A DNA stretch of 64,000 nucleotides from Metridium senile (Eukaryota; Cnidaria; Anthozoa; Actiniaria; Metridiidae). Shown here piece by piece: positions 33,920 through 44,572 of this stretch (position 1 is the stretch's first letter; every line of letters begins with the position of its first letter). A program made the position numbers and the translations under genes. Below the pieces are notes generated by a model. It saw nothing but the letters and a program-made list of their open reading frames with translations. It was not told the origin of the DNA and did not search any database. The stretch covers positions 12,485,711-12,549,710 of the forward strand of contig OX459108.1 of the NCBI GenBank assembly GCA_949775045.1. The letters run 5' to 3'.

Positions 33920-34978
33920 TTTCAATCTGCAATTCTATAGTGAACAGTTCCAACGGGAGTCACTTGTACTTGTCCTCTCACAATAAACTTTTATTCACGA
34001 TTTTCCACTTCAAGTTGGAAGTACCAATTCGTTGGATTTTCAGCTTTTTCTCAAATGACAATGGTGCTATAAGCTTGTCTCGGTGTTTTTACACTTTTTA
34101 GTTTGCGTCGCTTATTTTGCTCTCCTCTCTCTTTCTTCCAATGTCTTTTCTTGCTTTTTTTCTATGTCGTTTCGTGATTTTATTTCTGTTCTGTTCCAAG
34201 CTTCCCTTTATGGAATCTATATTTTTTTCTTTGAATATTCTTGTTTGACTCTCTTCTTGCTGAAATATCAAAGTTTCTCATTAATATCAAAACTATATTT
34301 TACCAAAATGCTATGTTTAAATAATCAAAATCACTCCTTTTTTTCTTTTCTGTATCTCTGTTGTCCCTATCCTTTACTGGACATTTTTTATAATCAAAAA
34401 ACACCTCTTTTTTCTCTTTTCGATCTGTATCTCTGTTGTCCTTTCGCTTTAATTTACTCTTCTTTTTTTCTTTTCGATCTGTATTTCTTTTGGGGCCTTC
34501 GCTTCACTCTAGCTTTTTTTGATAGTCAAAAAACATCCTTTTTCCTGTTTTCTTTTCGATTTGTAGTATCTCTGTTGTGCCATTCGCTTCACTCGAGCTT
34601 TCTTTGATAGTAAAAAAAAAACCACTTCTTTTTCCTTTTCTCTGTATCTCCGTTATGCTCTTCGCATCGGTCGAGCTTTCTTTTTTTTTTTTTATTTGAT
34701 TATCTTTAAGAAAAATCAAGTTTGCCAATTAAAATACTCAGCAAATAAGTTGAACGCCCTTGAATGATGCTTGTCTTACCAGTATTTATTGTTACCTTGT
34801 GCCTGTATGTTGTCCCATTGATCTTCACTATTTTTTTGACCAGTGCTTTTTTAACAACAGCTAACTCTTCATGGTTTAATTATCTTAGAATACATGACAA
34901 AACTATTTGGTGATGGTTGCTATGGGAACACGCCACGCCTTACATGCTGTTCTCATGACGGCATTCCTTGCAAATACT

Positions 34979-35153
34979 CCAAATCGGCTAACGCGTTGCT
35001 ATGTATGTTTCCATCCAATTCAAATCTTTTGGGAATAATTAAGATTCTTTGTCTTATGTATTTCGATATCACGTTGGAAATGGTTGGAACAAAAGCTTCC
35101 CAGTGGTTTTGAATTGGGTGGAAAAGTACATAGCAACGCTTTAGCCGATTTGG
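34979..35153. mobile_element. 175-bp fold-back MITE
   Basis: CCAAATCGGCTAACGCGTTGCTATGTA with TCCATCCAATTCAAA is inverted at the right (TTTGAATTGGGTGGAAAAGTAC, ATAGCAACGCTTTAGCCGATTTGG). It belongs to the same family as 8311-8480. Confidence 0.8.
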
Positions 35154-35365
35154 TGTATCTTATGAAATCTGTGTCTGACGTAGATTGGTATGTTGCCATA
35201 GCATTTATTGGAGTCACATTAATTGGCAAAAGGGTGCAGTTAATTAAACCACATGACGAAGTTACTGGCTGTTCTTACGACAGTATTCTATTTTTTATAT
35301 AATCAAAACTTGACATCAGTGCACTGCTCAAAGAGAGGTTCCAAAAAGACAAATGTTAATTTAGA

Positions 35366-35510
<145 letters not shown>

Positions 35511-35516
35511 TAATAT

Positions 35517-35888
35517 TTATTTATTTATATAGCGCTATTACAAAGCTCATGGCGCTTTACAGTATATATGTGTAGGACGTATCGGACTGCTGTAAACCAC
35601 CATCTTTCAATCATGAGTATGGTTAGTGTATGCCTCCGAGACCTAACTGCTGTACCGGGAGACAATCCCCTATTCTTTGCGAACATAGCACAACAGGATC
35701 TTTAACGTCCAGCTTATATAGGATTAGAGTGTAGGCAGATGAGACCTACGGCTTTACGTCCTTATCCGAGAGAGAGTGAAATGTCTTGCCCAAGGACACA
35801 ACGTAATCACCCGGGCCGGGATTCGAACCCAGACCATTATAGGCCCGGAATTCGGTCCCCCGAGCACTAGACTATCACGTCTCTCTAA
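35517..35888 (-). mobile_element. tRNA-derived SINE, second family, with conserved central domain
   Basis: On the minus strand the head reads TGATAGTCTAGTGCTCGG (A box) and TGGGTTCGAATCCCGGC (B box). A body with CGTTGTGTCCTTGGGCAAG and CTTTAACG-type blocks follows, ending GCGCCATGAGC...AGCGCTATATAA. The TGTCCTTGGGCAAG block recurs in SINEs of many marine invertebrates; I do not assign a family name. Confidence 0.75.
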
Positions 35889-36271
35889 GTTTTTGTTTTA
35901 AATTTCAACATCTTGTTACTTTTAGTGTTACATAACTCTTCGTTGTAGAGATTTTTTAACAAAAATGACGTAATTAAAACTCTCATAATTTTGGCCGCCA
36001 TCTTAATGACGCACGCTATTGTCATGGAAACATCTGACGTAGATCGGTATACTATCCCATATAAATTATTCTGATCACCACGGCAATAAAGGTGAGGTAA
36101 ATGTGAAGTGTCATGCATGACGATCGTCCAAAATGGCCGTTTTTATGTTTTTTACGCCCCGATATATCAGACGTTCCTTTTATCAATGTTATTGCCGTCA
36201 TTATCACGCGCATCAACTTCATCGTTTTATCATTATCATCATCATGACTATCATCAAGTGCATGAACAGCA

Positions 36272-36493
36272 ATAGTCTCCTTAAACTGTTCCCTGCGGCA
36301 TCTTGAATGGTAGCCGGGCCTTTGCATTGAAGCGAGACGAACGTTGAACTTGTAATGATAGATACTTTTTTACAACTTAAGGGCGGACAATTATTCACGT
36401 GTCTCTATCATTGCAAGCTAAACGTGCGACTGCTTCGATGCAAAGGCCAGGCTACCTTTCAAGATGGTGCAGGGAACTGTCAAGAGGACTATT
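36272..36493. mobile_element. Fold-back MITE, second copy of the 20155-20594 family
   Basis: TAGCCGGGCCTTTGCATTGAAGC and its inverted partner TTCGATGCAAAGGCCAGGCTA are separated by a shorter middle than in the first copy. Both copies keep GGACAATTATTCACGTG or its reverse-side equivalent. Confidence 0.75.
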
Positions 36494-37225
36494 AATAGAA
36501 ACTCCTTTTCTGGAACCCTGTTGGTTGGTATATGGTCATCATAATCATCATCATAATCATCATCATCATCATCATCATAGAGCTTGTGAGCGACGAAACT
36601 AATAATATATACCCATAATTCTGTTCAACTATCACCATCGACAATCTTTTGAAAAATGTTGTAATCTGTCTCATTAGTATAGTAGGCGCCGTCAAAAACA
36701 GGAAAATGAAACTGGTTTTTACCGCGAAGGTAACCAGTTCAAACAGGCAAATAGATCATAAACTCTTAATTGGTGTCTTAATGAATCGCCTTTGTTCCTT
36801 TGATACGCCTTAGTGACGCAAAAAGTGCCATGGCAACGGCTATGGTGTAGGCGGTTACTATGGCAGGTTAACCAATAAAAATGTACGTTAAAATAATGTA
36901 AGATAACTTGTCCTGATTTTACCAATTAGCATGAACAGATGCATAAATAGGATGGTTTGAAAGTTGCGATAGTACTACGCATTTTACTCTGGATTAGAAC
37001 TGGTAACAATTTGCCGCTGAGGACACATAACACTGTTTTATAACTGAGTTATATACATCTTTTCAGACAAAATCCAACTTAATAGAGCTTAACATTTACT
37101 GCTTTGGAATATCTCAACACTAGTGAGCACGTTTGATAGAGCAAACGTGTAACGAAAAGGCGGTTAAGTGACGAAAAATATATTTTCTTTGCTGCGTTCT
37201 AGCTATCAAGAAAACGAGATCTTAA

Positions 37226-40189
37226 ATGATGCCTGAACCTGAAAACAGCACTGAGTACCTGACAGGACCATCGACCAAGATCAGATTCTACTGTCAGGTT
37301 TGTCTCCTGTCGATTTTGTTGCTTTTTGGTATCATTACTAACGGCTGTATGCTGACTGTTTTTGTTCGGTTCAAAAGCCTACGAACTCTGTCCAACTATC
37401 TTCTCATCGATCTCACCATCGTTGAGCTTACTGACATATTGGTGAATATTCCACTGTTCATGGAATTTTTTCTTTTCACCAAGAAGAGAAATCTCGACCG
37501 ACAGACGAGATGGTTCGACATGTTGTTTCATCGTTACTTTCTTATCAGTGATTTATTCACACAGTTCACACAGTTACTCGATTGTTTTCTGGCCATTTGG
37601 TTTGGAAATCGGTACACATCTAAGAAGACATCATTTCGAATCATCAGTTACATTGTTTTCAAATGGTCTAGTATTCTAGCCCTGCTGTTAGCGTTCTCGA
37701 TTCCAAATTACACCGAAGGAGACGAGATGGTGTCAGACGAAGCGTACCAAAGGCTCCTGTTTGGTCCAAACCAGTTGGTCTGGAAAGCTGTCATCCCAGC
37801 TTTCCAAACAGCCTCAGTGGTAACAATCCTGATGACCAACTATCAAATAACAAAGAGCAGAAATGATGTATCTAAACGATATGGCATGAAAGTGTTTGGT
37901 AAAGGCAGTAAAAACAGCAGTAAAGCGGTCAGAACTTTGATTCTGATCATGGTCGTTCAAACGTTGTGTAAAGTCCCTGCTGCAGTGTACAGCTACGTCG
38001 CAGTTGATGCTGTAGTGGAGGGGAACCGATGGTTTGCGTTCATAGCGTATTTCTGCTTGTTTCTCTCCAGTAGTACAATGCCATTGATCTATTTCACGCG
38101 TACCATGGCATTTCGGCGTGCACTGCTACAACTCCGAAAACATCCTTGCTCAAGAAACGCTTACCTCGATCATGCAGCTCAATTAAATTTAAAAGAGCAT
38201 CGGAATGGTCGTAATATCTCTGCACAGATCGATCGCTGTAAAAGACGAACCTCTAAGATTCCTGAAGAAGTCGTAGTCGATGTTGAAACTAAAGTATCTG
38301 AGCTACTTTCCAAAACCGCTTCTCGTTACTCTTCACGTGATGGCAGGCTCTCCTTCTCTACAGACTTATGCTTAGAGCAGATTGAAGCATTGATAGTAGA
38401 CAAACAACAAGCTAAGGTTTTGAATAAGGACAGCTGTGAAGATGAAGACGACAGAGGGAATCATGCAGTAACGACAGACGAAGAAACTAAAGAAATACTG
38501 ATGAAAAACAACAATGAAACATCTGAAGATTTGGGCAGAGGATTTGGGGAAGGAGAGGATAACGAAGAAACTAAGCTTCATGAAATCAGATGTGAAGTTA
38601 TAAATGAGCAAACCTTCGAAAAGGGTTCGGAGGAAGAACCTTCGACTTATTTCATCAAAGAAGCATATGTAGATTTTGGAAAAAGTTCTGGAAGAGGACG
38701 ACGAAGAGAAGATCTTCAAGTTCAAAGCGATACATGTGAAGATGAGGAGAAATCATTGAGTAATGTCATCAATGAGCAATGTAAAGATGTCGGTAAGGAA
38801 ATACCAGAAGGTTTCCAACTACTTCCAATACATAAAGAAAGTGCAGATAAAGATGAGAAAATCTACAAAGATGAGGAGAAATCATTTAGTAATGTCATCA
38901 ATGAGCATTGTAAAGATGTCGGTAAGGAAGAACCAGAAGGTTTCGAACTTCTTCCAATACATAAAGGATCAGATGAGAAAGTCTACAAAGATGAGGAGAA
39001 ATCATTTAGTAATGTCATCAATGAACAATGTAAAGATGTCGGTAAGGAAATACCAGAAGGTTTCAAACTACTTCCAATACATAAAGGATTAGATGAGAAA
39101 ATCTACAAAGATGAGGAGAAATCATTGAGTAATGTCATCAATGAACAATGTAAAGATGTCGGCATGGAAGAACCAGAAGGATTCGAACTACTTCCAATAC
39201 ATAAAGGATCAGATGAGAAAGTCTACAAAGATGAGGAGAAATCATTGAGTAATGTCATCAATGAACAATGTAAAGATGTCGGCATGGAAGAACCAGAAGG
39301 ATTCGAACTACTTCCAATACATAAAGGATTTGCAGATAAAGATAGGGAGATCTCTAGGAACGACGAAGAAGATAAAGTGAATTTGAAATTCGAGGAAGAA
39401 AAAGACTCCTATGGAGTTGAAATCAAAACCAGCCACGAAGGAAGATTTGGAAGAACTAGTCCTCCAAGTACAACTATCGAGTGTCAAATGGTAGACTCAG
39501 AAGCGATTGAAAGATGCAACGAGAGCATTAGTCAGCATGTTGTTATTATTGAAGAAGCCAAATTGACACTTAAAGATAACTTTTCCGCTGGAAGCTGTAC
39601 CAAGGACAAGAAATTGACATCAAATAGACCAAACATTTTGAAAAGATTTTCTTCAACTATTGGTAGTATTTTGAATAAAAACACCTATCAAATCAATTCA
39701 GCCACATTTTCACAACCAAAGAGGGATAAAGACTGCTGCCTGCTCAGTGCCATTCCAGTACCTAAATCACCAAATTTGCACATTTCACCAAAGGGAACTT
39801 TGGCTGTCAATGCTTTTGTAAACGAAAGCTTTTGTAGAAATGCCGAGGACGATGATAATGATATTGAATGTGATGGCAAGTCCCAAGGAACAACATTCCA
39901 AAAGAAACCTTGTGATTCTGTAAATGTGTTGGATGGCAGTATCGATAAACAATTGGAAGAAGGTCAGAGCTTCTCCAAAGAAAATGATGATGTTGTTGTT
40001 GCTGTTGATGCTGATGATGTTGCTGATGTTGATGTTGATGATGTTGTTGATGATGATGTTGTTGATGCTGATGTCGATGATGCTGATAATGCTGATGATG
40101 ATGTTGCTGATTATGTTGAAAATGCTGATGATGAGGATGCTGCTGCTGATGATGTTGATGGCAATGAATGCTATGACACTTGGTTATGA
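37226..40189 (+). CDS. Orphan class A GPCR with repeat-containing acidic tail, paralogue B
   Basis: Single-exon frame of 987 residues; either of two adjacent ATGs could start it. TM segments lie at about 22-46, 58-80, 101-127, 138-158, 184-206, 236-260 and 268-290. Motifs match paralogue A (TNG in TM1, CKVP in TM6, MPLIY in TM7) except NRY at 128-130. By eye only about 20 of the first 310 residues differ from A. The tail (about 665 residues) holds KTASRYSS-STDLCL, five 40-residue repeats (about 503-708) with NVINEQCKDVG and GFELLPIHKG, PKSPNL with AFVNESF, an Asp/Val/Ala tract from GATGTT repeats (about 918-979), and the end NECYDTWL. Expected at the plasma membrane; ligand and G protein unknown. 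The tail end fits a class I PDZ ligand (T-W-L). Confidence 0.87.
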   Translation: MMPEPENSTEYLTGPSTKIRFYCQVCLLSILLLFGIITNGCMLTVFVRFKSLRTLSNYLLIDLTIVELTDILVNIPLFMEFFLFTKKRNLDRQTRWFDMLFHRYFLISDLFTQFTQLLDCFLAIWFGNRYTSKKTSFRIISYIVFKWSSILALLLAFSIPNYTEGDEMVSDEAYQRLLFGPNQLVWKAVIPAFQTASVVTILMTNYQITKSRNDVSKRYGMKVFGKGSKNSSKAVRTLILIMVVQTLCKVPAAVYSYVAVDAVVEGNRWFAFIAYFCLFLSSSTMPLIYFTRTMAFRRALLQLRKHPCSRNAYLDHAAQLNLKEHRNGRNISAQIDRCKRRTSKIPEEVVVDVETKVSELLSKTASRYSSRDGRLSFSTDLCLEQIEALIVDKQQAKVLNKDSCEDEDDRGNHAVTTDEETKEILMKNNNETSEDLGRGFGEGEDNEETKLHEIRCEVINEQTFEKGSEEEPSTYFIKEAYVDFGKSSGRGRRREDLQVQSDTCEDEEKSLSNVINEQCKDVGKEIPEGFQLLPIHKESADKDEKIYKDEEKSFSNVINEHCKDVGKEEPEGFELLPIHKGSDEKVYKDEEKSFSNVINEQCKDVGKEIPEGFKLLPIHKGLDEKIYKDEEKSLSNVINEQCKDVGMEEPEGFELLPIHKGSDEKVYKDEEKSLSNVINEQCKDVGMEEPEGFELLPIHKGFADKDREISRNDEEDKVNLKFEEEKDSYGVEIKTSHEGRFGRTSPPSTTIECQMVDSEAIERCNESISQHVVIIEEAKLTLKDNFSAGSCTKDKKLTSNRPNILKRFSSTIGSILNKNTYQINSATFSQPKRDKDCCLLSAIPVPKSPNLHISPKGTLAVNAFVNESFCRNAEDDDNDIECDGKSQGTTFQKKPCDSVNVLDGSIDKQLEEGQSFSKENDDVVVAVDADDVADVDVDDVVDDDVVDADVDDADNADDDVADYVENADDEDAAADDVDGNECYDTWL
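38737..39355 (+). repeat. 120-bp in-frame coding repeat, five copies, in the GPCR B tail
   Basis: GAGGAGAAATCATT(G/T)AG then AATGTCATCAATGA(A/G)CA recurs about every 120 bp, at roughly 38749, 38875, 38995, 39115 and 39235. Because the unit is a multiple of three, the frame is kept. Copies 4 and 5 are almost identical, so expansion is recent. Confidence 0.92.
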
Positions 40190-40204
40190 TATACAGCTGT
40201 TTAA

Positions 40205-40410
40205 CAGTGCTGCTAATTCAACCGGGGCCACCCTGAGTTTATTAGCCAATCACGTTTGAGCTTAAGAACAAAAGAACCAGACATAGACGATCCGTCAACT
40301 CATTCGCGCCTATAATTTGATTGGCTGATAAGGAGACAATCTTTTGTTCTTAAGCTCAAACGTGATTGGCTAATAAACTCTTGGTGGCCCCAGTTGAATT
40401 AGCAGCACTG
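40205..40410. mobile_element. 206-bp MITE 13 bp after the GPCR B stop, TAA target duplication
   Basis: CAGTGCTGCTAATTCAAC...GGGGCCACC is inverted at the right (GGTGGCCCC..GTTGAATTAGCAGCACTG), and TAA flanks both ends (40202-40204, 40411-40413). Long inner arms (TTTATTAGCCAATCACG / CGTGATTGGCTAATAAA) pair. It probably forms part of the receptor's 3' UTR and supplies an AATAAA at about 40372. Confidence 0.8.
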
Positions 40411-40413
40411 TAA

Positions 40414-41330
40414 AAGGGTTGGGCGAAAGTTTTATTGCTTTTTGCATGATGCATACCAAGCCCGAAATGAACTATGGATGATATGAATCAAGCAGCAAAA
40501 AGGTCACAACAATATGGAATTTTTCCAAACTTTGTCTGCAGGGGTTTCCAGCATGAATATAACATATTATATAAATAATAATATTGCCGATAACATAAGT
40601 AGATAAAATAGAATAAAAACAAACAAACAAATATACCAAAGCTACTTTGAAACTATTTTTCGATAGCTTTTAGAGAATATCTTAAATATATTATATCTTC
40701 CATGACTGACAAAAATGTAATTATCAGTTTCGCCAGAATTGTTTTTTTATTTATCAAATATAAAAAAATAGTAAATAATTATAGTAAAATCAAATACGAT
40801 TAAACTTTCTAGTTTAACTCGTCTATTATCGATATTTATATGATATACTATTTGTCACGGACAAAGAAATTCAAGGACGCTCCGACGAAATAAATGAAGA
40901 AATGGTAGACTCAGGTTTAAAAAAAAATCGATCTCGGAAACCCATAAAGAAGTATCAAAACCTATCAAAGGAGAAAAAAAGAGACAGAAAAGAAAAAGGA
41001 GAGAAAAGAGAGACAAAAGAAAAAGGAAAAAAAAATAGTGATGTTAGTTGGATTCAAATTCTTAACCCTTACGGTGCATCGCGATAACCGATTGTGCTAG
41101 CTTAGGAAATTTAAGACGTCACGTCAAGTTTTTCGATATATATATTCACGATCATATAGTGGTAACCTATCTTATAGATAGAGTAACCACAAAAACGAAT
41201 TCAATATTTTTTTCATTATACATTGTTTTAAATAAAATTAAGCAACTAAATTTCTTTCACATTGAACGTAAGTTTTTAAAATTCAAAATGCGCATAGAAT
41301 GAATTCCCGAAAAAGGGAATTTTCAAAAGA
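40414..41330. other. Intergenic, no gene recognised
   Basis: AT-rich sequence. A Lys/Arg/Glu-only frame at 40902-41087 comes from an A/G-rich tract and is not believed to be a gene. Confidence 0.5.
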
Positions 41331-43510
41331 CGATGATATGTTAATAATATGATAATGATATACTAATACGAATATGATATATAATTATATGAAAATGATA
41401 TGATAATAAATTAATGATATTGCATACTAATGATATGCTAATGATATGACAATGATATGCTAATGATATGACAATGATATGCTAATGATATGACAATGAT
41501 ATACTAATGATATAACAATATACTAATGATATGACAATGATATAACAATATACTAATGATATGACAATGATATACTAATGCCGGATATAGATGACAATGA
41601 TATACTAATGATATGCTAATGATATGAGAAACTAATGATATGCTAATGATATGACAAACTAATGATATGCTAATGATATGACAAACTAATGATATGACAA
41701 ACTAATGATATGCTAATGATATACTAATGATATGATATACTAATGATATGACAATGATATAACAATATACTAATGATATAACAATATACTAATGATATGA
41801 CAATGATATACTAATGATATGACAAACTAATGATATGACAATGATATACTAATGATATGCTAATGATATGACAATGATATACTAATGATATGACAAACTA
41901 ATGATATGCTAATGATATGACAAACTAATGATATGCTAATGATATACTAATGATATGAGAAACTAATGATATGCTAATGATATACTAATGATATGCTAAT
42001 GATATGACAAACTAATGATATGCTAATGATATACTAATGATATGACAATGATATACTAATGATATGACAATGATATACTAATGATATGACAATGATATAA
42101 CAATATACTAATGATATAACAATATACTAATGATATAACAATATACTAATGATATGACAATGATATACTAATGATATGACAAACTAATGATATGACAATG
42201 ATATACTAATGATATGCTAATGATATGACAATGATATACTAATGATATGACAAACTAATGATATGCTAATGATATGACAAACTAATGATATGCTAATGAT
42301 ATACTAATGATATGAGAAACTAATGATATGCTAATGATATACTAATGATATGCTAATGATATGACAAACTAATGATATGCTAATGATATACTAATGATAT
42401 GACAATGATATACTAATGATATGACAATGATATACTAATGATATGACAATGATATAACAATATACTAATGATATAACAATATACTAATGATATAACAATA
42501 TACTAATGATATGACAATGATATAACAATATACTAATGATATACTTATATCATTAGTATATCATTGTCATATCATAACAATATACTAATGATATGACAAT
42601 GATATACTAATGATATGACAATATACTAATACGACATACTAATGATATGACAATTTACAAATGATGACTATGATATGCTAATGATATACTTATGATATGA
42701 CAATTATATACTAATGATATGAGAAACTAATGATATACTAATGATATGAGAAACTAATGATATACTAATGATATAACAATATACTAATATGACAATGATA
42801 TACTAATGATATGACAATGATATACTTATATCATTAGTATATTGTTATATCATTGTCATATCATAACAATATACTAATGATATACTAATGATATGAGAAA
42901 CTAATGATATACTAATGATATGCTAATGATATGAGAAACTAATGATATGCTAATGATATGACAAACTAATGATATGACAAACTAATGATATGCTAATGAT
43001 ATGACAAACTAATGATATGCTAATATGACAAACTAATGATGACAATGAGATAACAATATACTAATGATATGACAATGATATAACAATATACTAATATGAC
43101 AATGACATATTAATGATATGACATACTGATATGCTAATGATATACTAATGATATGACAATATACTAATGATATACTAATAATATGACAATATACTAATAC
43201 GACATACTAATGATATGACAATTTACAAATGATGACTATGATATGCTAATGATATACTTATATGACAATTATATACTAATAATATGATATACTAATGATA
43301 TGACAATGATATACTAATGATATAACAATATACTAATGTAATGATATACTAATGATATGACAATATACTAATGATATGACTATGATATGCTAATGATACG
43401 ACATACTAATGATATGACAATGATATATTAATGTAATGAGAATGATATACTAATGAGGACAGTGATATGAAAATGATGTACTAATGATATGATAATGATA
43501 TACTAGTGAT
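41330..43510. repeat. AT-rich satellite of 10-12-bp units (AATGATATGAC/AATGATATACT), 2.2 kb
   Basis: Tandem variants such as AATGATATGCT, AATGATATGAC, AATGATATACT and AACAATATACT. A long block (about 41855-42170) is repeated almost unchanged about 360 bp later (about 42215-42530), showing a higher-order unit. Two short inverted pieces sit inside (42541-42575 and 42829-42866). No ORF is present. Confidence 0.95.
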
Positions 43511-43693
43511 TATGATATCATAATACAAGATAGACACAGGAGTGAATGGCATGGGTTTGGGGAAGTAATCAGCAAACAACACAAAAGGCACTTTTATTTC
43601 CAACTTGAAAAATGAAATTGTGAGAAGAAAGAAAGGAGAGAAAGTATGAAATGAGGATGGTAGAATGACATGGCAGAACCAAAATAAGAAATA

Positions 43694-43962
43694 TACACCT
43701 ACTTCAAAAAACGTTGTCAGAAGGAGATCTGAATCTGCAATCCGAGACCGAAATGAATTCAGGAAAATTGCGTACTGCAAAAACCAGGCCTGGCCCTGTT
43801 TTTTTTTTGTGCTTAGCACCTTCAGATTCATATTTACCGTCGCCATATCCGAAGACGGAAAGTGCACGCATCGAGAAAAAACTGCCGTACCCCACAATTC
43901 ATTTCGGTCTCAGGTTGCAGATTCAGATCTCCTTCAGACAACGTTTTTTTGAAATAGGTGAA
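43694..43962. mobile_element. MITE with TACACCTACTTC ends
   Basis: CACCTACTTCAAAAAACGTTGTC, GGAGATCTGAATCTGCA and GAGACCGAAATGAATT are inverted at the right and end GAAATAGGTGAA. The centre is not palindromic. It is related in its ends to 14475-14707 and in ends plus inner GAGACCGA motif to 55381-55644. Confidence 0.75.
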
Positions 43963-44257
43963 TACTTATTTCAAGAAGGTTAGTCATCAAAAGTCTACAA
44001 AGCTGCAGATCGAGGATCATGGCAAATAATTAATATCAGAAAAGTAAAATGTGAAGGAAACTTCACATGCTCACGAGGCAAAACTGACTGACAAAAAAAT
44101 TTCAAATGCATACATTGTTATTGAAGTATATCGAAACATGCAAAACGTATCTACCCATAATCCTCGTCGGCCTCAGCTTTCTAGGTTTTAGTTGAAAAAC
44201 GTTATTAAAATAAGTATATAAGTAAATTAAAAATAACAAACATTTCATTAAACTGAA

Positions 44258-44432
44258 TGTTGACAACAATGACACAGGAAGCCCGAGCGGCGGGTTCAGT
44301 CATATAGTGTGCAACGGACGTGGAGAGACCACAGGGCTAAACAAGAAAGTGTTGACATTAGATTTATGTGAATTGTATGTGATCCGTTGTAATAAAGCGT
44401 ATTGAACCAAAGACTAGTTCTACATGGGAACA
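44258..44432 (+). repeat. 5' LTR of the BEL/Pao element
   Basis: Starts TGTTGACAAC and ends GGGAACA (TG...CA). AATAAA at 44391-44396 would be the polyadenylation signal in R. The start of transcription cannot be placed by eye. Confidence 0.95.
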
Positions 44433-44435
44433 TAA

Positions 44436-44454
44436 TGGTCCTTCGAGCCGGATT
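44436..44454 (+). promoter_or_regulatory. Primer-binding site, tRNA-Tyr type
   Basis: TGGTCCTTCGAGCCGGAT complements the 3' end of animal tRNA-Tyr including CCA (...CCGGCTCGAAGGACCA). It lies three bases after the LTR. Confidence 0.8.
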
Positions 44455-44456
44455 AA

Positions 44457-44550
44457 AGAGTCATCGAGCAACGAAATACGACGGATTTTAGAGTCATCGA
44501 GCAGCGAATTACGACGGGTTTTAGAGTTATCGAGCGACGAACTACGACGA
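44457..44550 (+). repeat. Three 33-36-bp tandem repeats in the element leader
   Basis: GAGTCATCGAGCAACGAA, GAGTCATCGAGCAGCGAA and GAGTTATCGAGCGACGAA are each followed by (A/T)TACGACG. They lie between primer site and gag start and may be a packaging or translation-leader signal (inference). Confidence 0.75.
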
Positions 44551-44572
44551 CCCAGGTTTGACATCGACTATT

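Noticed and set aside
40902..41087. 61-codon Lys/Arg/Glu-rich frame
   Set aside because: Comes from an A/G-rich tract and lacks any conserved pattern.
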